Assembly (NCBI GenBank): GCA_965370045.1
Contig: CBDUSI010000152.1
Span: 1 to 9,129, forward strand
Direction: 5' to 3'
Origin: CAZONU01 sp965370045
Lineage (GTDB): Bacteria; Planctomycetota; SZUA-567; JAKLDR01
Length of the DNA: 9,129 nt
Positions 1 through 5,052 of the stretch are shown one piece after another. The notes under the pieces were generated by a model that saw only the letters and a program-made list of their open reading frames with translations, did not search any database and was not told the DNA's origin. Positions within the stretch are counted from its first letter, which is position 1. Each line of letters starts with the position of its first letter. A program made the position numbers and the translations under genes.

Positions 1-43
1 GCTGGCATACTTCCTTTATCGGCAATTCGTTACACATACTTAA

Positions 44-169
44 ATTGCTCTAGCGAGCACTTAACCCGCGTTATGTGGCGATATGCGTCGCAACACAATA
101 CCTGAGAGTATAAGTTAGGTTTATACGTTTCCAGCGCCGGGCTGCGGTCGGTGCCGGCCGGTTCTTTTT
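44..169 (+). ncRNA. candidate structured RNA or leader (four successive stem-loops)
   Basis: The first 186 bases are AT-rich compared with the rest and have no convincing open frame on either strand. Read on the + strand they form a string of small hairpins. Positions 46-50 pair with 55-59 (TGCTC/GAGCA, loop TAGC). Positions 74-81 pair with 88-95 (TGT and GCGA against TCGC and ACA, one G/A mismatch). Positions 108-113 pair with 121-126 (GTATAA/TTATAC, 7-base loop). Positions 145-150 pair with 155-160, followed by a T-run. Hairpins ending at a T-run are what a small RNA or an attenuator-like leader would look like. I match it to no known RNA family and see no clear promoter before it, as the window starts too close. 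It could equally be the 3' untranslated end of an upstream gene, or chance pairing in AT-rich DNA. Confidence 0.28.
145..169 (+). terminator. possible Rho-independent terminator
   Basis: CGGTCG at 145-150 pairs with CGGCCG at 155-160 (six pairs, one of them T-G) around the loop GTGC. It is followed directly by GTTCTTTTT and, a few bases on, by a second run of six T at 175-180. The stem is short, so strength is uncertain, but the GC-rich stem plus T-tract in the right order is typical. It would end a transcript coming from the left, just before the promoter-like sequence at 182. Confidence 0.42.
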
Positions 170-181
170 GATGCTTTTTTG

Positions 182-209
182 TTGACTTGCCTCGCGTACG
201 GTATACGAT
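182..209 (+). promoter_or_regulatory. possible sigma-70-type promoter for the TPR lipoprotein
   Basis: TTGACT at 182-187 is five of six to the -35 consensus. TACGAT at 204-209 is four of six to the -10 consensus, with 16 bases between. A start of transcription near 216 would leave a short leader holding only the GGGGGGAG ribosome binding site at 222-229. The 8-bp palindrome CGATATCG (206-213) overlaps the -10 and could be an operator, though that is speculative. Its place after a terminator-like hairpin and before the first gene supports the reading. Confidence 0.38.
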
Positions 210-221
210 ATCGACCGAGTT

Positions 222-229
222 GGGGGGAG
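222..229 (+). promoter_or_regulatory. ribosome binding site that decides a TTG start
   Basis: GGGGGGAG lies 5 bases before the TTG at 235. A longer frame opens at a TTG at 187, but that codon sits inside the promoter-like sequence and has no purine-rich site before it. Starting at 235 also gives a compact lipoprotein signal peptide. Confidence 0.5.
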
Positions 230-234
230 ACGCG

Positions 235-1158
235 TTGGCATCCTTGAGGTTTCTTCCGGTGCGCGGTCAGCCTAGGGCAGCTTGGCCTGCTTATATCGCG
301 CTGACGGTGTTGCTGATCCCTATTTTCGGCTGCGGCGGCGAGGAAAAGAAACCGCTTACGCCCGGTGCCAAGCTGGATAACCTGTTAAAAACGGGGAAAC
401 TCGACGAGGCTGAGCGCCTCCTCCGCGAACTTGTCAAGAAAGAGGACAGTAAGAAGGAAGAGAGCCGCACGCAGCTGCACCGCGGCAACTTGGTCCGGGT
501 GCTCTGCCTGCGCGGCGAGGCCGCGCTGACCGAGGCCGGTTTCTTCGATCCGGACCCCGAGAAGGCGAAAAAGGCCCAGAAACACCGGAGTTACGCCGAA
601 GCCCAGGGTTACTTCACCAGCGCGGCCTCCGAGGCGCGGCTGGTCTTCAAGGGTCTCCCGGCCAAGAAGCACTGGCGCTTCGCCAAGGTGCGGGCCTCGC
701 TCGGCCTGGCGCTCTACCGGCTGGGGCGGATGAAGGACGCCATCAAGGAGCTGGAGCGCGCGGTGGCCGACGACAATAAGGTGGCGGCGGCGCACAACAC
801 GCTGGGGATCATCTACCACGAGACCGGCGAGCGCAAGACCGCCCTGGCGCACTTCAATGCCGCGCTGCTGGCCGACCCCGGGCTGAGCGATGCGGCCTAC
901 AACCTGGGGGTCTATTACCAGGACGAGGTGGAGGCGCTGGTCAAGTCCGAGGTCGACGCCCGGCGGGCGGGGAGCAAGATGCCCAAGGGCTCCGCAGAGC
1001 GCAAGGCGGCCGCGCGGAAAGACGCGGTCAAGTACTACAAACGGTACATCGAGGACCGCACCGGCGACGCGCAGAAGCGGCGGGAGGTACGCGAGAAGAT
1101 CAAGAAGCTCAAGGCTGGGGCGGCGGCAGCGCCGAAGGACGCGCCGCGCCCGGCCTGA
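235..1158 (+). CDS. TPR-repeat lipoprotein
   Basis: About 307 residues from the TTG start. Residues 1-33 form a lipoprotein signal: basic N-terminus, hydrophobic stretch YIALTVLLIPI, then the lipobox IFGC with Cys33 as the likely lipidated residue. A lysine-rich linker follows. The middle holds helical pairs of TPR type. The clearest are near residues 150-180 (SLGLALYRLGRMKDAIKELERAV) and 184-216 (HNTLGIIYHETGERKTALAHF, then ADP), with a weaker YNLGVYYQ unit after. The C-terminus is Lys/Arg-rich and ends in an Ala/Pro tail. TPRs are protein-binding scaffolds, so a membrane-anchored role in assembling or holding partner proteins is likely, but the partner cannot be read from the sequence. It is followed after 23 bases by the J-domain/TPR gene, which also carries helical repeats. 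The start codon is the main uncertainty; an upstream TTG at 187 is in frame. Confidence 0.8.
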   Translation: MASLRFLPVRGQPRAAWPAYIALTVLLIPIFGCGGEEKKPLTPGAKLDNLLKTGKLDEAERLLRELVKKEDSKKEESRTQLHRGNLVRVLCLRGEAALTEAGFFDPDPEKAKKAQKHRSYAEAQGYFTSAASEARLVFKGLPAKKHWRFAKVRASLGLALYRLGRMKDAIKELERAVADDNKVAAAHNTLGIIYHETGERKTALAHFNAALLADPGLSDAAYNLGVYYQDEVEALVKSEVDARRAGSKMPKGSAERKAAARKDAVKYYKRYIEDRTGDAQKRREVREKIKKLKAGAAAAPKDAPRPA

Positions 1159-1181
1159 AGACGACGGAAGGGACAACAGTG

Positions 1182-2033
1182 ATGCGGCAACCTGTAACAG
1201 CGTGGGGGGAGAAGATGATCAACTACTACGAGGTTCTGGAGGTGAACCCCGGCTCGCGCCCGGAGGAGATCAAGAGCTCGTTCCGTCGGCTGGCCAAGAA
1301 GTACCATCCCGACCGCAGCCGGGAGCAGGGCGCGGACGCCAAGATGCGCATGATCATCAAGGCCTACGACACGCTGATCAATGATCACGAGCGCACCGCC
1401 TATGACCAGAAGCTGCGCGTGGAGGCCGAGCGCAACCGCGACCCCTACCGCGAGCACCTGAAGAGCCGCCCGGACGACCCCGCGGCCCAGGCCAGGCTGA
1501 TCCTCTATAACTTGTTGAACGAGGCCGGCGACGAGGCCATCAAGATCCACGAGCGCATGCGCAGCAAGTACGAGAGTTTCGATATAGGCAACTACCTGGA
1601 GGAGAAGGACTACCTGGACTGCGAGTTCCTGCTCGGCGAGGCTTACGAGAACGCCGGCAAGTGGCACGAGGCCCTGGAGTTCTACGAGCGGGTCTACGCC
1701 CAGGAGCGAGAGATGCCCCTCAGGTTCTTCCTGGAGGAGGTAAAGGACCGGATTCGAGACATTTACTGCAAGCGGCTGGCCCGGAACATGCCCGCGCTGG
1801 AGGCCGTCAAGATCTACCAGAAGGTGCTGGACATGGGTCTGGCCAAGAAGGCCGAGGCCTACATCCACAAGAAGATCGCCGAGAGCTACCACAAGTTCGG
1901 CGACGGGCGCAAGGCCAAGCAGCACCTGGGCCAGGCCTTCGACCTCGAGCCGCGCCTCAAGGGCGCGCAGAAGATCTGTGAGAAGCTGGGCTTCAAACGT
2001 CCGAAATCGTCCGCCCGGGCCAGCCGGAACTAG
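1182..2033 (+). CDS. J-domain protein with C-terminal TPR-like repeats
   Basis: About 283 residues from ATG 1182 (GAAGGGA site 8 bases before). A GTG at 1179 and an ATG at 1215, the latter giving the typical N-terminus MINYYEVLEV, are alternatives. The J-domain spans roughly residues 13-80. Helix I carries YYEVLEV, helix II ends in RRLAKKYHPDRS with the HPD triad (His42-Asp44) needed to stimulate Hsp70 ATPase, and helices III-IV carry IIKAYDTLINDHERTAYDQ. There is no Gly/Phe-rich linker and no zinc-finger domain, so this is a class III (type C) J-protein, not DnaJ itself. Residues after about 100 are helical pairs resembling TPRs (FLLGEAYENAGKWHEALEFYERV, and IAESYHKFGDGRKAKQHLGQAF). The likely role is to recruit cytosolic Hsp70 to clients bound by the TPR part. 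It shares a transcription unit with the preceding TPR lipoprotein and is followed by a strong terminator. No signal peptide is seen. Confidence 0.85.
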   Translation: MRQPVTAWGEKMINYYEVLEVNPGSRPEEIKSSFRRLAKKYHPDRSREQGADAKMRMIIKAYDTLINDHERTAYDQKLRVEAERNRDPYREHLKSRPDDPAAQARLILYNLLNEAGDEAIKIHERMRSKYESFDIGNYLEEKDYLDCEFLLGEAYENAGKWHEALEFYERVYAQEREMPLRFFLEEVKDRIRDIYCKRLARNMPALEAVKIYQKVLDMGLAKKAEAYIHKKIAESYHKFGDGRKAKQHLGQAFDLEPRLKGAQKICEKLGFKRPKSSARASRN

Positions 2034-2060
2034 CCGGCGCCCGACGGGCGAAGGGGGGGA

Positions 2061-2094
2061 AGGGCGCTTCGGGCAACCGGGGCGCCCTCTCTTT
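2061..2094 (+). terminator. Rho-independent terminator after the J-domain gene
   Basis: Positions 2061-2072 pair with 2077-2088 over 12 consecutive pairs: AGGGCGC against GCGCCCT, two T-G wobbles, then CGG against CCG. They close on the tetraloop GCAA, a GNRA loop. The hairpin is followed by CTCTTT. It lies 28 bases after the TAG at 2031-2033. A smaller hairpin (2038-2042 with 2046-2050) lies between. This separates the TPR/J-domain unit from the downstream array. Confidence 0.75.
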
Positions 2095-2129
2095 AGGATT
2101 TGGGATTGCGGATTTGGGATTGGGGATTG
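2095..2129. repeat. tandem GGATT heptamer repeat (5 copies)
   Basis: Five consecutive 7-base units read AGGATTT, GGGATTG, CGGATTT, GGGATTG, GGGATTG. The first four form two copies of a 14-base unit. It begins directly at the end of the terminator tail. Arrays of this kind are, as I recall, scattered in intergenic DNA of draft genomes of Planctomycetes and relatives, where they are often mistranslated as NPQS/IPNPKS-type peptides. I see no function in it. Confidence 0.8.
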
Positions 2130-2341
2130 AAAAGGGGGCGGAGGCACGCACCGGCCTGCAGAGCGCGCATGTTGTTGAAGCTCGCTGGAGAAAAGGGGAA
2201 GATGGCTTGACCCTCGACCGCGGAGCAGGCCGGGCCGGGCCGGAGCGGCGAGCGACTGTAAGCGAGCCGTCGCCAGGGATGGCGACTGAGACCTGAGTCA
2301 TGGATGACGGATGTGTTAAGGGGTCGCAGGAGACGCCGGGT
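2130..2341. other. non-coding stretch with palindromes before the paralog array
   Basis: With the terminator and heptamer repeat, this completes a gap of about 300 bases without a gene. It holds a GC-rich run with GGCCGGGCCGGGCCGG at 2228-2243. It also holds an inverted repeat GTCGCC/GGCGAC (2269-2274 with 2281-2286, loop AGGGAT) and a second one GTCAT/ATGAC (2297-2301 with 2304-2308). An open frame of about 60 codons runs through it but starts inside the heptamer repeat, so I do not call it. A promoter for the downstream array should lie here, because transcription from the left is terminated. I found no pair of hexamers good enough to call; TTGACC at 2207 lacks a matching -10. Confidence 0.5.
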
Positions 2342-3091
2342 ATGGGTGAGCAGCAGACGCCCAGCAAGCCCCGTATCCACCCCTGGGTGGCCGTACCGTT
2401 CACACTGGGCCTGGTCTGCCTGTTCGGACTGATCTGGGACAAGCCGGAAGAACTCACGGGGATCAATCTTCCGTGTATCCTCTTCGGCCTGCTGTCGGTG
2501 GCCCTGGTGGTGGTCGGCACTTGGGAGCGTTTCTCGTCGTGTTCGCAGAGGCTGGGCTGTCTCGCGGCCATAATCGCGGCCCTGGCCCTGACGTTCTGGA
2601 TGCTGCCGGCCCACAGCCGACTTCGCGAATCCCACAAGCGGGCTTGGTGCAAGAGCAACCTCCGCCAGATCGGCTTGGCCATCCAAATGTACGCCGACGA
2701 CGAAAACGGGGCCTTTCCGTCGAGCTTCGAGGGACTTGTCCCCGACTACATCGACACCCCCAAGGTTTTTAGTTGCCCTTCGGCCGAATGGGAGAAATAC
2801 CGGTCCGGCGGGGCCTTTTCCGCGAAGGACGCAAGCTACATACTGGAACCGGGGCTCCGTGTGAACATGCCCCCCGGCTTCATCCTGGCCTATGACAAAT
2901 CGCTCGACAATCACGGAGGCACCGGGCGCAACGTCGCTTTCGCCGACGCCCACGCCGAATGGTGGCCGGCGGAGCGCGAGGCGGAGTTCCAGGAGCGCCT
3001 CGCCGCCCAGCGCGAGGCCGTGAAGAAGTGGCGCGTGGCGGGGGCGAAGGTTGAAGATATGAGGAAGTTCTTCGGGAAGCTCAAGGAGTGA
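2342..3091 (+). CDS. pseudopilin-like H-X9-DG family membrane protein, copy 1 (three TM helices)
   Basis: 249 residues. ATG 2342 is chosen because AGGAG (2328-2332) lies 9 bases before it and the surrounding bases match the start of copy 2 (ATGGGTGA). An in-frame ATG at 2300 lacks a ribosome site and sits in an inverted repeat. It differs from its sisters in having three hydrophobic segments (about 12-31, 42-60, 71-90) rather than one. The domain after the last helix shows the family blocks: RESHKRAWCKSNLRQIGL (Cys103), MYADD, PKVFSCPS (Cys145), LAYDK, then NHGGTGRNVAFADAHAEWW. The spacing is H-X10-D (His191, Asp202) and Ala replaces the usual Gly. The tail is an amphipathic Lys/Glu-rich helix nearly identical to copy 2. 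The family resembles the globular part of type II secretion pseudopilins, but no prepilin cleavage motif is present. The function is unknown; an inner-membrane protein with an extracytoplasmic C-terminal domain is the best reading. Confidence 0.8.
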   Translation: MGEQQTPSKPRIHPWVAVPFTLGLVCLFGLIWDKPEELTGINLPCILFGLLSVALVVVGTWERFSSCSQRLGCLAAIIAALALTFWMLPAHSRLRESHKRAWCKSNLRQIGLAIQMYADDENGAFPSSFEGLVPDYIDTPKVFSCPSAEWEKYRSGGAFSAKDASYILEPGLRVNMPPGFILAYDKSLDNHGGTGRNVAFADAHAEWWPAEREAEFQERLAAQREAVKKWRVAGAKVEDMRKFFGKLKE

Positions 3092-3100
3092 CGGGGATGG
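2951..3100 (+). repeat. direct repeat, unit 1 (3' end of copy 1 plus junction)
   Basis: These 150 bases align without gaps to 3601-3750 (offset 650), with 10 mismatches by my count (93% identity). They cover the last 46 codons of copy 1, its stop, the Shine-Dalgarno site and the ATG of the next gene. The regions to the left are much more diverged, so the match marks a recent duplication or conversion tract. Confidence 0.85.
3083..3099 (+). promoter_or_regulatory. coupled stop / ribosome binding site / start junction
   Basis: AAGGAG at 3083-3088 overlaps the codons just before TGA (3089-3091) and lies 8 bases before ATG 3097. A GTG at 3088 overlaps the stop and is in frame with copy 2, but the ATG fits the ribosome site better. 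The arrangement favours translational coupling of copies 1 and 2. Confidence 0.6.
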
Positions 3101-3741
3101 GTGAAGAGGACAAGCAGAAGGCACAAGACCCGCAAGTTCGAACGGGGCTGCCGGAACGCGCCGCGCGCGTCGAGAGACGGGTCCTGCGGGTGCTGCTGGT
3201 GGCCGGGGCCGTCCTTGCGGTTGTCCTCGTCCTGATAGGCGGCGTCGCGGTACAGCGCATCCGGGAGAGCGCGCGGCGGGCCACCTGCAAGAGCACCCTC
3301 CGCTCGCTGGCCCTGGCCTGCCACATGTACGCCGACGATAGCGATGAAGAGTTCCCGCCGGACCTGAAGGCCCTGATGCCCAGCTACGTCGGCAACCCCA
3401 AGGTCTTCAGCTGCCCCTCGAACCCGTCCAACTGGCGGGACTTCAAGGGGGGCGGGCCCATCACCGAGCAGAGCGCAAGTTTCATTCTTGAAGGCGGCCT
3501 GGGTGCTTACATGCCCAGGGAGCTCATCCTGATATATGACAGGAAGACGCATCCGAGCGGCAAGTCGGGGCCGGGCCGTAACGTGGCATTCGTCGACGCC
3601 CACGTCGAGTGGTGGCCGGCGGAGCGGGAGGCGGAGTTCCAGGAGCGCCTCGGCGCCCAGCGCGAGGCCGTCAAGAAGTGGCGCGCGGCGGGGGCGAAGG
3701 TTGAAGACATGAAGAAGTTCTTCGGGAAGCTCGGGGAGTGA
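3097..3741 (+). CDS. pseudopilin-like H-X9-DG family membrane protein, copy 2
   Basis: 214 residues from ATG 3097; an in-frame GTG at 3088 would add three residues. The N-terminal 28 residues are charged and likely cytoplasmic. One TM helix follows (about 29-52, VLRVLLVAGAVLAVVLVLIGG), running into RIRESARRATCKSTLRSLAL (Cys64), HMYADDSDEEFPPDL, PKVFSCPS (Cys106), LIYDRK and GRNVAFVDAHVEWW. The His-to-Asp spacing is enlarged by four residues (His152, Asp167) relative to its sisters. The TM plus RESARRATCKSNL arrangement is that of a class III pilin, but Gly-Phe-Thr-Leu-x-Glu is absent, so it is probably a permanently anchored pseudopilin-like protein rather than a processed one. The gene is a mosaic: the stretch around the CKS block matches copy 4, while the last 150 bases match copy 1. 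The function is unknown. Confidence 0.82.
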   Translation: MGEEDKQKAQDPQVRTGLPERAARVERRVLRVLLVAGAVLAVVLVLIGGVAVQRIRESARRATCKSTLRSLALACHMYADDSDEEFPPDLKALMPSYVGNPKVFSCPSNPSNWRDFKGGGPITEQSASFILEGGLGAYMPRELILIYDRKTHPSGKSGPGRNVAFVDAHVEWWPAEREAEFQERLGAQREAVKKWRAAGAKVEDMKKFFGKLGE

Positions 3742-3750
3742 CGGGGATGG
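3601..3750 (+). repeat. direct repeat, unit 2 (3' end of copy 2 plus junction)
   Basis: Partner of the repeat at 2951-3100. It covers the last 46 codons of copy 2, the stop at 3739-3741 and the start of copy 3. Of the ten differences, most are silent or give similar residues, so both tails read KFFGKL at the end. Confidence 0.85.
3733..3749 (+). promoter_or_regulatory. coupled stop / ribosome binding site / start junction
   Basis: GGGGAG at 3733-3738 precedes TGA 3739-3741 and lies 8 bases before ATG 3747. A GTG at 3738 overlaps the stop as in the previous junction. The geometry is the same as at 3083-3099 because it lies inside the repeated segment. Confidence 0.6.
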
Positions 3751-4313
3751 ACGAGAAACACCTTCCTCCCATGAACCGCATCTGGACAGTGAGATTGCTC
3801 GTCCTGGCCGCTGTAGTCGGGCTGCCGGTCCTGCTTTATCTCATGCTTCCGGAAGTCTCCCGGAAGCGGAGTTCCAAGCGACGGGTCACCTGTAAGAGCA
3901 ACCTCCGCCAGATCGCCCTGGCCTGCCAGGTGTACGCCGACGACAACGACGGGTGGTTCCCGACGGACATCGAGCAGCTTGACCTCGCCTTTGCCGACGA
4001 CCGCAACGTCTTCAAGTGCCCCTCGGCGGCGCCCGATGACGGGAGCGTCAGCTACGTCCTGGTGCCGGGCCTCAGCGAGAAGATGCCCGCGGAGTTCATG
4101 CTGGCCTACGACAAGGCTGAGAATCATCAGGGTGCGGGCTGCAATGTGGCTTTCGTCGACGGTCACGTTGAATGGCGCCGGGCGAAGGGGGATTTCCGGA
4201 AGACGCTCGCCGCCCAGCGCGCGGCGGTTGCCGCTTGGCGAAAGTCGGGCAAGCCCGTAGAATCCCTCGAAGAGGTCTACGCGAAGATTCTGACGGGCAA
4301 GAGCAAGGAGTGA
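3747..4313 (+). CDS. pseudopilin-like H-X9-DG family membrane protein, copy 3
   Basis: 188 residues, the shortest of the four. A short N-terminus (13 residues) is followed by one TM helix (about 14-34, TVRLLVLAAVVGLPVLLYLML), then a basic stretch SRKRSSKRRVTCKSNLRQIAL (Cys49). Next come VYADDNDGWFP, NVFKCPS (Cys91), LAYDK and NHQGAGCNVAFVDGHVEW. It is the only copy keeping the classical DG pair (Asp138-Gly139; His127 with ten residues between). It has an extra Cys132 in the motif. The C-terminal helix is shorter and differs from the KFFGKL tails of copies 1 and 2. The basic cluster after the helix in place of RESARR is unusual. It is coupled to copy 2 and lies 3 bases before copy 4. The function is unknown; no prepilin cleavage motif is present. 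Confidence 0.82.
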   Translation: MDEKHLPPMNRIWTVRLLVLAAVVGLPVLLYLMLPEVSRKRSSKRRVTCKSNLRQIALACQVYADDNDGWFPTDIEQLDLAFADDRNVFKCPSAAPDDGSVSYVLVPGLSEKMPAEFMLAYDKAENHQGAGCNVAFVDGHVEWRRAKGDFRKTLAAQRAAVAAWRKSGKPVESLEEVYAKILTGKSKE

Positions 4314-4316
4314 GTC

Positions 4317-5030
4317 ATGGCCGACCAGTGGAACCAGCAGGGTGGCGGCGCGTACTCAGGCCCCCAGGATGAATACGACGGCGAGGCGCCCCGCAAGAAG
4401 TCCGTCTGGCCCTGGGTCCTGGGCGGCTGCGGCATCGCCGTCCTGGTCTTCGGCGGCCTCGCGGCGGTGCTGGCCGCGCTCCTGTTCCCGGCGGTGAGCC
4501 GCGTCCGGGAGAGCGCCCGGCGGGCCACCTGCAAGTCGAACCTCCGGCAGATCGGCTTGGGCTGCCACATGTACGCCGACGATAGCAATGAACAGTTCCC
4601 GCCGGACTTCGCCAGCCTGGTGCCCGGCTACGTCGACTACAAGAAGGTCTTCGGCTGCCCCTCGGCCCGGAGTTCCGACGGTGGCATGGCCGACCCGGAC
4701 GACACGGACTACGCCTACGTCGCGGGCCGCGATGCGGCCCTGCCCGGCGATTTCATCCTGGCCTACGACAAGCACGTCGATAATCACGGGGGCGACGGCT
4801 TCAACGTGCTCTTCTGCGACGCCCACGTGGAGTGGCGCCGGGCCTCGGAGCTCGAAGCTTTTAACAGGCTGCTCGACGCCCAGGACGCGGCCGTGAAGGC
4901 CATCAAGAAGAACCCCAAGGACCGCGCGAAGATACTCCAGGAATACTCCCGAAAGTACGGGGACGGCTACGGGGGCCCGGTCTCGACGCCGGCGCCGGCC
5001 CCGGCCGCGCCCTCCGGCGGCCGCTACTGA
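4317..5030 (+). CDS. pseudopilin-like H-X9-DG family membrane protein, copy 4
   Basis: 237 residues; AAGGAG at 4305-4310 lies 6 bases before the ATG. The N-terminal 30 residues are polar (Gln/Gly/Tyr-rich, MADQWNQQGGGAY) and end in a Lys pair. The TM helix (about 32-58, WPWVLGGCGIAVLVFGGLAA and on) leads into LLFPAVSRVRESARRATCKSNLRQIGL (given here in part; Cys72), the closest of the four to an ordinary pseudopilin stem (compare LLPALSRARE). Next come HMYADDSNEQFPPDF, KVFGCPS (Cys114), LAYDK and NHGGDGFNVLFCDAHVEW (His157, Asp168). It ends in a low-complexity Pro/Ala tail and GGRY. The prepilin motif is missing here too: the helix is preceded by a 30-residue cytoplasmic-type segment, so peptidase processing is unlikely. 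A binding or structural role at the envelope is an inference. Confidence 0.83.
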   Translation: MADQWNQQGGGAYSGPQDEYDGEAPRKKSVWPWVLGGCGIAVLVFGGLAAVLAALLFPAVSRVRESARRATCKSNLRQIGLGCHMYADDSNEQFPPDFASLVPGYVDYKKVFGCPSARSSDGGMADPDDTDYAYVAGRDAALPGDFILAYDKHVDNHGGDGFNVLFCDAHVEWRRASELEAFNRLLDAQDAAVKAIKKNPKDRAKILQEYSRKYGDGYGGPVSTPAPAPAAPSGGRY

Positions 5031-5052
5031 GGCGGGGGGCCGCGGGGAGGGC

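Noticed and set aside
3..20. A sigma-54-type promoter around TGGCAT
   Set aside because: The -12 element is absent at the right spacing; the match is only partial.
1035..2147. 370-codon frame on the - strand
   Set aside because: Antisense of the J-domain gene whose HPD motif and TPRs are clear. The Leu/Val-rich translation is a typical shadow and its start lies in the terminator/repeat region.
2207..2235. Promoter with TTGACC as -35 for the paralog array
   Set aside because: The bases 15-19 positions downstream are GC only, with nothing like a -10 box.
2114..2296. 60-codon frame between the terminator and copy 1
   Set aside because: It starts at a TTG inside the heptamer repeat, has no ribosome site, and runs through palindromes.
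2342..5030. A type II secretion or type IV pilus operon
   Set aside because: No GspE/PilB-like ATPase, GspF/PilC-like platform protein, secretin or prepilin peptidase is present, and the pilin cleavage motif is missing.
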